Source of the DNA: Zelopaecilomyces penicillatus
Lineage: Eukaryota; Ascomycota; Sordariomycetes; Hypocreales; Pseudodiploosporaceae
DNA length: 64,000 nucleotides
NCBI GenBank assembly: GCA_005765155.1
Contig: VCCP01000003.1
Coordinates: 4,464,001 to 4,528,000, forward strand
Direction: 5' to 3'
Made by a program: the position numbers and the translations under genes. The notes beneath the pieces were generated by a model that saw only the letters and a list, made by a program, of their open reading frames with translations, was not told the DNA's origin and did not search any database. Positions 1-12,000 of the stretch are shown piece by piece (the first letter of the stretch is position 1; the number at the start of each line of letters is the position of its first letter).

Positions 1-973
1 GTTGTCATCTTATCTGATGTGGTTGGAGTTTCTACAAATCAGACCTTGAGAGTTGAACTATCGGCAAGTCATGTCCATGTTACTCAATAGCTTTTCTTCA
101 CATACTGTACGGATATTTGAAATACACGATCCCTGGAGTTGTCTGCTTCACTGAATTATTTATTACTCCTACAAGCTGGCTTCCTCTTACAGATCCTGGA
201 CGGGTAAAACTGGGTAGACCCTTAATACAGCGAACTAGCTGACTCCAGCACAAACAAACCTAAACAGCCAACTTTATTGCCAAGCATTATTCGCACTCTT
301 TCTGCGCCTTTTCGCTTTCTGTGGGGTTCTTTTTTTTTTCAATTCCACCTGTTTCTCCGATGGAGTTTAGGTTTACGTTTGGTAGTTGAAACTTGGGTTT
401 TTCCTAGCAACTGGCCAGGCTGCCTCCCGATCTGGCCCACCGAGGGTAGAACGAACAGGTCAACCTTGGACACCATTGTAAACATGCCACAAAATTCAGA
501 CTGGACAAAGTTGATCCATATTTTCCACTCAATTTTTTAAGGTTGGGCTTCTTTGAGTACCGATATGTTTCGATGGGCCGTCTTGCCCTGATGGCGTATT
601 TTGGGTCGTAGCCCACCTCTGCTTTCATGTACGCACAGGGTGCTTCTCACGTTTTGGTCACTTTAGCTGCTTAGACCAGAGTTCGCATCTGACTTCTCAT
701 CAACTCTATTCAGATTTTGTTCACGGGTGTGAAAGCATGACCAAAAGAAAACTTTGTTTGGGATTCAGTATATATTTCTCAGGCTGTCGTGCTCCTGTTC
801 GGTTTTCCTCTTCTCTAGACATTCTCTAGTTGTTGTTTTTTATTGATCAGACTGCCTTGAACTATTCCGAACACCTTTAGCAACTTCCAATAAGTCTAGG
901 CAAGATCCTGTATCCAAACGTGTATTTCGAGACAACCGCGAAATACATAAACGATACCAATCCTAAATACAGC
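1..973. other. left-edge intergenic / leader region
   Basis: No convincing coding region is visible. The last 250 bases before the gene at 974 are CT-rich, as in fungal promoters and 5' leaders. One iron-GATA-type motif lies at the very edge (10-18) and is listed separately. Confidence 0.5.
10..18 (-). promoter_or_regulatory. ATCAGATAA GATA-type motif
   Basis: Read on the minus strand this is ATCAGATAA, which fits the ATCWGATAA consensus known for SreA/Sre1-type iron GATA repressors. It is about 955 bp upstream of the gene at 974 and may instead serve a gene off the left edge. A single copy could be chance. Confidence 0.3.
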
Positions 974-2584
974 ATGGACATCAACGGCAACATGGGTGTC
1001 CCTGGCTTCTCCAACGACCAAGCTTGGCCCATGGAGATGTCCAATGGCCTGTACAGAGCTCCAACTCCAACACAGGTAGATGATGGTAAGGCATGTGTTG
1101 ACCCCCATCTCTTGAACATGCCCGATACGGACTACGACATGGGCTATGTCATGCCAAACCAGCATGACCACAATCCCATGGACATGCCTCAGCCTGCTGT
1201 TCCGATGCTTGGTATGCAAAATACTGGGTTTCAGTATCCAGGGGGCCAAAATATGTTTGTGAACATGGGCAACGAATTGCAGCCCCAGTTCGTCAACATG
1301 CCTTTGGTTGACGTTGGCCATAATGGGTCATTCACAATGGCCCAAAACATGAATGGCCCTAACATGAGCATGGGCATGGGCAACCAACCGAATCCTCAGC
1401 ACCCAAGCTTGTATCCGGTTGGCGCTCCAAACGGGGGCAGGTTATTCGCAATTGCTCAAAACATGAGCATCAATAACATGGTCTTGCGAACGGCGGGGGA
1501 ATACGAGCAGAATACCCATGCCCGACGCTTGCCTGAAGCTGCTGTGTCCAACATTGGTCCACCGTACAAGGGAAACCAAAATGTGAGAAGCGGCAGCCCA
1601 AATGTCGGCTTTAATAATGGTTTCGGCCCCGGAGTTTCGAACAATAACGGCATGTACAACAACCCGGTTCCTAGTTTCCCTCCAGGCCAAGTCCCTCACA
1701 ACATCCCCGGTGGCCCAGTTGCATCCGTACATTCGGGCACAGTCCCGGTGCCAATACCACGTCAACGCACCCCGATGCCTGGTTCTAGCAATACAGGGGC
1801 TCACAGCACCCCTTTGATGTCAAGACCACATCCTAACGCCACTCGGCCCATTTCCAACAAAAGAGTACATAGCGGCGTCCCCCTCATTGTCGAAGGGGCT
1901 GCTAAACGGCGCAAGTTATGCAACCGGGTTATGAGTCTGAGAACAGGCGCCAAAACTGCGTCGGATCTCACGAGGGAGGAAATGCTCAGCGTTCTGGATG
2001 GTGCCATTCGGGAGGCATATGTTAAGGGGGCCGTTGAGTCACAAAACTCAACACATTCCAGGCTCTCTCAGGAGCTACAGGAAAGGGGCACCATTTTCGG
2101 CTTGCAAACGATGATTCCTGATGGATCGGATATTGCTACGGTAGAAAATACTCTACTAGAATGGAAGAGGGCAGGCAGCGTCATTGATAGTGACGGTGGT
2201 CCTGCCCAAGCCGCCGAAGTCGCACTCAATAGCCTTGAGAGACGATTTCCTGGATTCATGGCCTTGCCATTATTGGTTGAACCCAGCCCAAAGGTTGAAG
2301 ACATCTACGGGTCTGGGGAGCCTGAAGAGTCTGCAAAGCCTGAGGAGTCTACAAAGCCTGAGGAGCCCAAAGAGCCCAAAGAGCCTCAGGAGCTTATGGA
2401 GGTTACAAGTTCGCACCCAACTATGGACCAGGAAGCTCACGCATGCGACGACCCATTGTGTGAGTCGACATGTGAAGAAGAAACGGTTGAGCCCTGTGCT
2501 GAGGAGGAAGAGGAAGAGTTTGCCGGTTTTGCGGCGTTGCGGGCCTTTAATAATGGAGAGTTAACGCTCCTCTTAGATGGATAG
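974..2584 (+). CDS. hypothetical protein, Asn/Met/Pro-rich with acidic C-terminus
   Basis: Single-exon frame of 536 aa. The open frame extends upstream only through a GTG at 920, so the ATG at 974 is taken as the start. Roughly the first 300 residues are low-complexity and rich in N, M, G and P. A basic AKRRKL patch near residue 312 could be a nuclear signal. Residues of about 320-450 look globular and mostly helical. Then comes a KPEE/KEPKEP repeat and an acidic EEEEEE stretch before the end. I recognise no domain. The composition resembles fungal regulatory or chromatin-associated proteins, but that is only an impression. The neighbour is 2.6 kb away and gives no functional hint. Confidence 0.7.
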   Translation: MDINGNMGVPGFSNDQAWPMEMSNGLYRAPTPTQVDDGKACVDPHLLNMPDTDYDMGYVMPNQHDHNPMDMPQPAVPMLGMQNTGFQYPGGQNMFVNMGNELQPQFVNMPLVDVGHNGSFTMAQNMNGPNMSMGMGNQPNPQHPSLYPVGAPNGGRLFAIAQNMSINNMVLRTAGEYEQNTHARRLPEAAVSNIGPPYKGNQNVRSGSPNVGFNNGFGPGVSNNNGMYNNPVPSFPPGQVPHNIPGGPVASVHSGTVPVPIPRQRTPMPGSSNTGAHSTPLMSRPHPNATRPISNKRVHSGVPLIVEGAAKRRKLCNRVMSLRTGAKTASDLTREEMLSVLDGAIREAYVKGAVESQNSTHSRLSQELQERGTIFGLQTMIPDGSDIATVENTLLEWKRAGSVIDSDGGPAQAAEVALNSLERRFPGFMALPLLVEPSPKVEDIYGSGEPEESAKPEESTKPEEPKEPKEPQELMEVTSSHPTMDQEAHACDDPLCESTCEEETVEPCAEEEEEEFAGFAALRAFNNGELTLLLDG

Positions 2585-5236
2585 CCAAGGGGAGTTGGAG
2601 AGGGTGGTTATTGATTAGAATTGCTGGCGCTCATTGATGAATGAACATTATACCCTATAGTTTTTGAATTCACGTTTTTTTATGTAAGTACGGATAAGTT
2701 TATAGTGCAAATTATGAGCCGTAATTATTAGTAACTTGATATCGTATTTGTGCTTGTAATTACACCTACACAACTTAAAGTGGATTGGTTGTTGGGAATC
2801 ATATCAATATTCACAAGAAACCCATGTCCATATGCGCCCCTCAGTATATTGTCTTTCAAGACCAGGGGCGACAAAAAAAAACACACACACGGTGATGCAT
2901 GTAATAATTCTTTTCCCGAGCAGGCAATTATGGCCTGAAATGACCAGCCGCGCATGGCATCATCCACAATTTTGCATCTGCGAGAAATGCGCATCTCATC
3001 CCACCTTTCGGCCCCATCAATTGCATCAAACAATGTCAGAATCCCGAATAGGTGCTAGCGCAAGGGAAAGCCAGCCCGTTGTTCCTTTGCATGTGAAGCT
3101 AAATGTCTCACTCAGTCTTATTTCAACCTTTGTCTTATTTTTGTTCCATTTTATATCTGGGCTTGTCGTTTTATAATACGAACAAAAACGAGAGTGTGCA
3201 CTAATTAACAGTTTTTGTTCATTAGTGATTTATAATTAGCATCCTGCGAGGGTGGCCGGCCATGTGCAGGGAAAGGCCAAATTGGGGGTTTACAACTAGC
3301 GATGTTAATAAACTTGTTTGACGAGGGCCGGTTTTTTTCCAATTAGAATGTGTCTCATCGATTGATCGATGATGGCGGGATGGCGTGTTGCCACGCATCA
3401 CATTCTGCGGCTTGTGCGAGGGACTAGCAGGGCGTATTTCTTTTTTTTCCCTTCTTCTTCTTGATCTGTCATGGGTCATTTGCTTTGTCCCTTCGCTCTT
3501 GATTATGACAGGGACCGACCTCGCAAAACGTAATATTTCGCAGGTCTCCTACTGCCAAGGCCACATTATTGCTCTCGCGCCCACAACTCTCACTTTGAAC
3601 TCCCACTCTCATTCCCTCTAGCCCCTTTCTCTGTGGTCATTGCTACAGTTAATTGTCAATAGGCAAGGGTTTAATGAGGACGACGAGGGTAGCGGGAGAT
3701 CCCCCCCCGGCATCCATATGCCGATCGATTGTCCTAAAGTGAATCTTTCCGCCTGCGGATAGATTTACAGCACATACAGCTAAGGCCAACGGGCGTCGCG
3801 ACATTTTGTTTCATAACAGGACCGTCTCCCTGGTCGCTCATTTGTTGATGTGTGATTGTTTGTTGATGTGTGATTGTTGGCAGTTTGTGCTGCAGGTCAA
3901 ATTGCAAGGAGTGGCCTTTTTGTTGACCAAGCCAGCGAGTCACGCGATGCTGGACATGTCTGTTGGTCGACGGCCCTGCAAAAATCGAGGGAGCATTGAC
4001 GACATTTCGATATTCTAACATCATTTAAACCTGGTTGCTGAAACGCCCGTAATATGCCCACCCCCACAGACGCTGTCGTCTGCCTTGCATTGCATTGCAT
4101 TTGCAAATGGTTCGCGTCCAGGGCGGGCTGATCCCGCCGTCAGACAAACATACACACCTACTGCAGGAAGTATTGGCTTCCTTACAGATAGGTAATTACC
4201 TTGTGCGAATAGGTAGTTGGATCACTATATCTAGTAGATTGGTTAGTTGCTGTTCTCCATACAGTAGTGTCGCGCAATGGCCTCCCGATGAATGTGTCTT
4301 GAACATCCCGAAACCAGCCCCCTCCCCTGCTGCTGTCTTTGGACTCGCTCTGCTGCGGTCTATGATGGCGGTCGCACCTTGTGATAGCGAGCTTGGTCGA
4401 TTGCTTGCTGTGCCTTGTGAAACTGAGACTGCGTGAACCGGTTGGGCTGGCCTTGGCTGATACGGCTGGCTGTGAGGAAGAATGTATTATTTACCTCTTT
4501 ATCTGTTTCCAAATGTCGAGCAAGTGGCTGGGCGGCGTTGCTTTAGTCCTACGACTACTGGGTAAGCCCTCGGATTACTGAAATACATTACCAGTAGTTG
4601 CACCTCGGTGCCCAAAATGTAGACAAGTGTCTACCTTATCTAGGTGCCTGTACCTGCCGATAGGCCAGCCTGGTTCCAGGCACACAAAACCTGTCTACTT
4701 ATGCTAGGATCACTAGCAGTAGAGACCATTTGCCGATAGACACCTCCACAGCGCGATACCTCCCGAAGCTCCCCAGGCGTCCATCTCACCTGAGCCAGGC
4801 TCTCACCGTTCTCGGCAGGCGGCGAAACCCCTCCCACAGTTAGCGAATGACTCCCGTAGCCGTCTCCACCCACAGCACCCCTCTCAGCCTCAGCCAACCA
4901 GCATCAATCAACAAGATCAGCCAGCCAGCCAACCAACCAGCATCCCCGCCATTGGCAAACCCACCATCTCCGGCCCATCGCCTGTTCCATCGCGCCCTAG
5001 ATTCTCGTCGCCGCTCGAAGCTCGCAAGGCAAACTTTCAGTCTGGCACTTAGCGGACCCTTGGCTAGCCCTGACAAGCCTGGCTGGCTTGGCCTGTTGGA
5101 GAGGCGACCCGTGCGCTCTCGTGCTGCATTGTTACCCCCAGCCAGCACCGGTGCCAACGGCGACGCCATCGTGCGCCCAGAATCCTAGCATACTAGCATA
5201 CCAGCATCCGTGACCCCGATCAACAAAAGGGCAGCC
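2585..5236. other. intergenic region, 2.65 kb
   Basis: Only short random frames occur. The region holds an 18-bp tandem duplication at 3843-3878 and pyrimidine-rich stretches. The part after about 4.6 kb (CAGCCAGCCAACCAACC-type sequence) looks like the promoter and 5' leader of the gene at 5237. No RNA gene recognised. Confidence 0.5.
3843..3878. repeat. 18-bp perfect tandem duplication
   Basis: The unit TGTTGATGTGTGATTGTT occurs twice back to back. It lies in noncoding DNA and has no evident function. Confidence 0.85.
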
Positions 5237-7658
5237 ATGTCGTCTCCGCCGCTGGCAACTGTTTCTCCTGTCCGTCCTCCTACCTCGGACGCTTCTGTCG
5301 CCGCCGCCGCCACTACCTCTGCTTCTGTTTCTGCCTCTGCCTCTGCCTCTGCCTCTGCCTCTGTTGTCATCACTCTCGCAGAAGCATCGCCGACACCAGA
5401 ACCTGCAGACTCTTCCAAAGCTTCACCAGCAACAGCCATTTCAGCTTCTGTCGGCCACAACCCCGATCATGTAAAGATTCTGACCCCAGCGGTCGAGCAG
5501 CATCCTGGTTTGATCTCAAACAGTACGTTCTCCCGCCACTATGGCGTGTCTTGCTCTCCCGCGCCCTGTGCCACTTCGCCGCACCAGCACCAGCACCAGC
5601 ACCAGCACCAGCCCTCTGCCCATTCGTGACACCGCTCACTCCGCGTGCGGTCACTCATACGCCGCTGTACCCGTTTGCGCTGCCATTCCCCCCCGTCAAT
5701 TGAGTTCCTGCTATTCACCTGTGTCCGGTTGAGTGCCCGAACTCTAGTGAGACCATATCAGAACCGGCCTGGACATACTGATTCCTGGATTCCTCTCCCT
5801 CTTCCTGATACTTCCTTTCTTCTCACCTCGTCTTATCTGGTCATGCAACTGCCCTCGTCACAGTTGACGGAGTCTGTTTGACTCAGCTACGCCCTGACAC
5901 CTTGACTTGACTCGCGACAGAGGCCTTTCGAGAGTTTCTTACCAGATCCACAAGTACATCTTCCCAGCGAACTGCTGTGTTACAGAGGTGCTCATGCGAT
6001 GCTTCTCTCGGCGCACAGTGCTTTCCCTCTATATAACCCGCCGCTTCACTTATCCCAAATGCCCACCCATCGTCCCCCCCTGGCTTGCCGGCTGCGTTCC
6101 CATGCCATTTTTGCAACAATCTGCCAACCGAGCAGTGAAAAGCCTTTCGTACTGACTCTAACCATCAGTTGCAGATCTTACCAATAGAGCCGACACGAAA
6201 GCATTTTCACGACAGCTCCCGCAGCTCGTCACAGCACCATCCGCTCAGTCGAATCCCTCAACAACCAGCCCAGACTCCATAAAACCACCTTCTACGACGA
6301 TGATTTTCTCAGACTTTTACAAGGGGCCACGTTCTCCTCTGGCCAGGCTGCGCCAGCACAATCCCCCGTTGCCCGTCCAGCTTCATACAACCCCGCCTGA
6401 CTGGCTTGGAGATGAACATGCCGACCTCTTAAGCAAGGATAGAACAAGGCAAAAGGAAGCTGTTAGGCGATACTTGTCCACAAAGATAAAAACCGATTGG
6501 GTGTTCCAGTGGCCTCAGCCACCACCTTCATTAGTTAGTCCAGAGCAAGAAATTGCAGGCGACAACCCTGCTGTAAATGCGACAGAACAGGCCACAGATT
6601 CTGAACCAATCGCACAGGTCCAAGACGAGACCAAAGACGGCGAGGGATATCAGGTCGACGACGGCGCTGATTCTGATATACCTTCAGAGCATGATGACGA
6701 CGAAGATGATACTCAATCAGTCTACAGTGTCATGTCGGAGGATGCCATCCACTTTCGCCCTCGAATGGAATGGACCTCCGATTGGTCTGATGATGAGCCT
6801 AGTGTGCCCTCGCCCTTTAGATTCGAGAGCCCTGGTGCCGTAGGCTCTACTATCCAAACATCACTCCTTGCAAAGCAAACGCGACGACGAAGAGCCGTCC
6901 GAGACGAGACAGTTTGGAACGATGGCTTGGCCTGTTTTGAGGCAAGACGGAGTGCTTGGACGGGTGCAAAGACTGTGCGCGTTCGATCTAAGCCTATCAC
7001 ACCTCCAACAGTCTCGCCTCGATCACAGAGACGCTTCTTCTTCCGCCGTTCTATGTCAGGATCTCCTCCCACCACAACGACGGGAAGTTTGACGCAGAGT
7101 GGAGACGGCGGCTCAGTGACCACATCTGATGCGTCTTCTTTCGCAAGGGAAAACGAACGTGATGTGGGGAAGCAAGCGATACCAGTCACTCCTATACATC
7201 TTTACCCCGTTGAGACATTAATACCGATTGGGCAGCCGATTTTGCCCCCAAACAATCCACTCCGAGCTTCCATTACCCCATCCGTCTATCTCAATCTTTA
7301 TGATAAGGTGGTTTTAAACAATCTGCAGCCAGCGTGTCCCATAAACCTGTCTGATATGATTCGATCCTGCGTGACGGGCTGGAAGCGAGATGGCGAATGG
7401 CCTCCACGGCCCTCTGCCCCTGAGCCTCTTTTAATAGCTGCTCGTAAGAAGAGGCCAAAGAAGACACCAGTAGTCAGTAACGAAACAACAAGCTCTACCG
7501 TTCGACGTATGAGTTTTGGACTCCTCGGTCGTGATACAAAGGATGATGAGCCTCGGATAGAGTCTCGCGCTGGCAAAGGCATTCGGCGGAGCTTGCACAG
7601 GGCCTTCGGTTTTGGTTCCCTGTCTGGTGCCGAGATCAATGCCATGGAGAAGGTTTAG
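5237..7658 (+). CDS. DUF4050 / Gag1-like family protein, two exons
   Basis: The proposed exons are 5237-5522 and 6175-7658, split by a 652-bp intron (donor GTACGT, acceptor TTGCAG). The join keeps frame and gives 589 aa. The start AGCCATGTC has good context. Residues of about 28-45 are an Ser-Ala repeat from (TCTGCC)n. The core begins MIFSDFYKGPRSPLARLR, followed by a charged segment with RRYLSTKIKTDW. It then has an acidic stretch, an ACFEARRSAWTGAKTVRVR segment, and a conserved-looking C-terminal part with NPLRASITPSVYLNLYDK and PINLSDMIRSC. From memory these blocks match the fungal DUF4050 (Gag1-like clamp) family, whose role is poorly defined. The family call is moderate. The ATG at 6300 would be the start if the first exon is not used. 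Confidence 0.6.
5582..5612 (+). repeat. CACCAG hexamer microsatellite in intron
   Basis: About five CACCAG units in the proposed long intron of the 5237-7658 gene. In an unspliced frame they would encode a His-Gln tract. Confidence 0.8.
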
Positions 7659-8445
7659 CATGGCTAACTGGATAGTCATGGACTGAAATGATGACGGATG
7701 ATGGATGATGTATTTTTCTTATTCTCTTCACGTTATTGCACGAGGCAACAAAGTGACGTGGACGAACAACGGCGTCTGGGCCTTGGAGACGAGATTTTGA
7801 TTCTTCCTTTTTCTGGCTTTTTGCATGTTGGCGGCGGCATCTACTTGGACGGAACTCTTGCTTTTGACATCTACTAGGTTGCATAATCGGTATACCCATC
7901 GGCAGCGGGATTTGCTAAGGGGGGAGATAGGGAGTTTGACAAGACTTGCAATGCAATCAAGTGTTTTACCTCGATAACAACTTTCATCGTTAACCTAATC
8001 TCTTATTTTTTCCCCAACAATCAGTCCCCCGGGGCGGCAACCTGAAAAGCTTTCTCGATGTGTGCCATTTTTTTTTCTTAAAAAGAACTACTACACAGCA
8101 GTATTTACTTTCTAGCACAACTTCTTCACGGCGCCAAGGGCGTTTATGTTTGCTACCCTTTGAACCTAACCACGATTGAAACTTGAAACTTGAAACAATG
8201 CGAATTAAATCTAACGATGTACTAACTCAATACGAAAAAAAAAACCACACATATACACTTGCACATCATTGATTTCACCGAGATGTGTTGGCCTATTATA
8301 CATTGTGATACCTCAACCTGATCATCCCTTACACCATATCCCTTTATAACTCCAAATCGGTCATGAATTTTGCTGCATTGATGTCCCAACTAATTGTTCC
8401 ATTTATGGTTCAATCAAAAAGCCATTTCAGCTGTTTACGAGACAG
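7659..8445. other. intergenic region between convergent genes
   Basis: AT-rich 3' flanks of the gene ending at 7658 and of the minus-strand NRPS ending at 8446. A-rich and T-rich runs fit polyadenylation regions on both strands. No gene seen. Confidence 0.5.
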
Positions 8446-9056
8446 CTAGATGGATAATTTAATCGAAAGTTCAGTTGGTACTTGCCCACCGATTTGCTGG
8501 AGAAATGATTGGACTGATAGTTTGATGGATAATCCAGTCGAAAGTTCAATTGACACCTCCGTTGGTGGTTTGACTGGTGGAATGGCTGGTATCTCTGTTG
8601 CTTGCACGTTCGATGATATAGTCGGAGCCGCAGGCAAGGGAAGGGCTAGAGACTTGAATATTGGAACCTCTGCTGGTGGGGAGGTGGATGGTTTTGTTAA
8701 CGCATTGTTTGATTGTTCCACGGATAACCCAGTTGACGATTTAGTCGATATCTGGATCGATGGCCTAGGCAACAATTCAACGGCCGACTCCTCAGCCGGC
8801 TGAATCGACGGCACAGCTGACGTTTCAGTTGGTAAATAAGACAAATGCTCAGTCGATGGTTCACTTGGCAGTTGAGTAGACGGCACAACCGATACTGCAG
8901 TTGCTAGATTGGTCAACTGTTCGGTTGATGGACCACTTGGAAGTTGGGTCGGTGGCTCAGCTGATATTTCAGTTGGTAGATTGATCAACTGTTCGGTTGA
9001 TGGCTCACTTAGCAGCTGGGTCGATGGTTCACCAATGGACTTGGGAGCGAAAAGTC
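8446..9056 (-). repeat. in-frame 72-bp minisatellite encoding NRPS tail
   Basis: Units of 72 bp begin at about 8841, 8913 and 8985 (the last partial), with a degenerate unit before 8841. Two related 75-bp-spaced copies lie at about 8450 and 8525. Each 72-bp unit encodes 24 residues of pattern PSTEQLxNLPTExSAxPxTQLPS. The period is a multiple of three, so changes in copy number leave the frame open. Confidence 0.85.
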
Positions 9057-12000
9057 TTGCGTTTGTGTCGGTTTGCACCAGCAACGACATAGCATCGACC
9101 AAGTCATCCAACAAGCCTTCAGCGTACTCTCCCCAGCTATCAAATGTGACAATTTCAAGAGTCATCTTGTCACCACCAGCGTGGGCAAACGCTTGGATTT
9201 TCCACTCTCTCAGGGGCTCTTCATGCACGTACATCGTCTCCAGACGCGTGGCGGCCGCGTTGTTGCTGCTTGTAGCCGCAAAAGACAGCGACTCGACGTG
9301 TTCTACATCTTGATGAACGACGGAGTCAAACCAGAGCTGCTCGGGTCCGTCGGGAGTTGGCCAATCAGTACAATAGCTGGCAATTTCAGACAGACCCATA
9401 CCCTCATGCGCGGAACTAGCGACATGTTGATGCTGAATGGCTCCAAGGATGTCGAGGGCTGTGCAATCTGGGGGGAACTGCACACGCACTGGAACATATT
9501 GCCAGCAAGGGCCGGTTACAGTATCGGCAGCACCGGCGGGAAATTCTATGTTGCGGCCGCTGACGACCTCACCAAAGGTGACATCACGGATAGAAAGACG
9601 ACGGGCCAAACAAAGAGCCCAAGCAGCCGTGGGGATCGAGGCGACAGTTATGTCACGAGGGCGTGACGATATGTCGATAGTACGCTGTATAGCAAAATGA
9701 TTGCGCCGCTCCAGAGGTATGTTTTGAGGCTTGAGAGTCGAGAGTGAAGAGCCAGCAAGGAGATCTGTCCAGTAGGACACGCTCTCGGGGATGTTATGGC
9801 GCACCACTTGACTTACGTATGATGAGAACGGCACTGTTTTCTGGATAGGCTTCTCTTCATACAAGGCTGAAAGCTGCCTGAGCATGATGGGAAGGCAAAT
9901 CTCGTCATATTGCGCATGAGAAATGCGGAATACAAGACAAGATGACTGATTGTCAACAGCCTTGACATGGAAAAATTTGACGAAGCTAGACCCGTGAGGC
10001 ATGCATGTCAAGACGTCAAGCTGGCAAAGCTGCTTGGTGAAACTTTCGACGTCGGATTCAATCTCATACTCGATAAATGACGGTGTCAACTCCTCCAGCA
10101 CAACACTGTAGCCACGGCCTTCGTGCTCCACAAATACGGTACGGAGGATTTCGTTCTGTGAGACAAGGTCTTGGCAACTTTGTCGTAGACGGGGTTTGTC
10201 GACGGTAGTGTCGAAGTAGATGAGCTCATATCGTGTTGAAAAACGAGGAAGATGCGTTGTACCACGAACAGCAATCTGTTGCAAGGGGCGAGTTGGGAGA
10301 ACATTTGCGATGACCCAATTTTGGTTCGCAAGTTGTGGACGAATGACATTCTCGGTAAATGAAGTCATATCTTCGCTTTCAACCTCGAGCAATGAAAACG
10401 GTTGGTTCTCAGACTCTGAGACCGACTGTTCAGAAGTAGTTACATCTGACCCCACTGTTTCCTCCATGACATTTGCCATCTCATACAGCGTCTTTTTCTC
10501 AAATATCTGCACAACAGTCAGTTTGAGCTCCTGTGCCCGAGCTTCTGAAACTAGTTTCATGGCGGCAATCGAATCACCGCCCAAGAGGAAAAATCCATCG
10601 TTCAGGCCAATATCATCTTCACTCAGGCGTAATACACGACTCCAAAGGCTGCGCAGCTTTCGTTGTTTGCGCGAGGTGGCCGAGACACGCTTCTTTACCA
10701 CACCTGATGATGTTGTATCGGATACGACTTTGGCTACAATCTCAACATGGTGTATTTTTGCTCCACTAGTCGTTGACTCGTACTTGGCAAGTTTTCCTGT
10801 TCGATAGAGCTTACTTTGACGTGGTAGCTCGGTATTGATGCGAAAGTCACTGAGCCAAGCTGGTGCCGCAATCTCAATCAAAGAACTTTGCTCTGACATG
10901 CTTTGTATAATCAATTCACCAACACCTCCAATTGGCACAAGGCTGCTTGTGTCCAGACTGGTTGTAATATATGCCGCAACAACGCCTGGATATTCCGCAA
11001 GTAGTTTATCGGATTTGGTGTTGTCCACCACTTCCTGAAGATCGCAGATATCGTTGTCCACAAGGATTTTAATGTCACTAAGACGACCAGAACTCTTGAC
11101 GCAGAGTAGCTGTGCCACCCGCTTGAACTGTTTCAACACTCTCTGCATTGTTGAAATGTCAACTGTTTTGGAGTCGAAGCTTGCCATACAAAGAAACCCT
11201 TGCGGGTCAATTGAGCAAACTAACATGAGAGCGTATGTATTAAATTTGAGAGCCTCTTGCGCCGCTTCAGCATCTCCCGCAGGAACAAGACGATTCGCTG
11301 GTAGATCGTCATCCACAACCATCTCGTCATCCGCACTGGGATGAAGAACCAAGCCCGTACGCAATTCGCAGGCCGCAAGCGCATCGGGGCTTAGCTTACG
11401 GATGTGTTGTAAGCCGAAATGCTCATGAGGGATCTGTTCCACAATTTGCTCCTGGATAGTCTGCAGATACTCGGCCACAGGCATATCTTGATCTACCAGA
11501 ACGCGGAAAGGTACTGTCGTAATCATAGGACCTTCAATCTCTTCTGAGCCAACAATAGGAGCATTTCGACCAGTCAGAGTCTCACCAAATACGATGTCTG
11601 TGCTGTTCACATATTGCGAAGCAACCAGTGCCCATGCTGCCCGAATCACTGTTGCAATGGTCACATTGGATGCAGACAAGGCTTCCAATGATACGTACTC
11701 CTCCAGCAACGAGTCGGCCTGTGTTTGGTAACCTTTCCAAGGCAAAGATGGAAATTGGTGCCCATTTGCTCCATCAAGCTGTCCGCGCCAGTATGTTTCA
11801 GACTTGTCTCTATCCATACCAGCCAAATATTTTATGAAATGTTTAAAGTCTGCAGGCCTCTGCAGGCTTTGTTTGTTGTATGCGCTGTTGACGCGGTCGA
11901 CAACCAACGGCATAGACCAGCCGTCGTAAAGGGCGTGATGCATAGTCAGTACAAAACTGATATTGCCCCCTTCTTCAGTAATGACTGCATATCGCACAAG

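Noticed and set aside
8450..8803. Plus-strand frames antisense to the NRPS tail
   Set aside because: They are shadows of the in-frame repeat on the minus strand, since a 72-bp period keeps other frames open as well.
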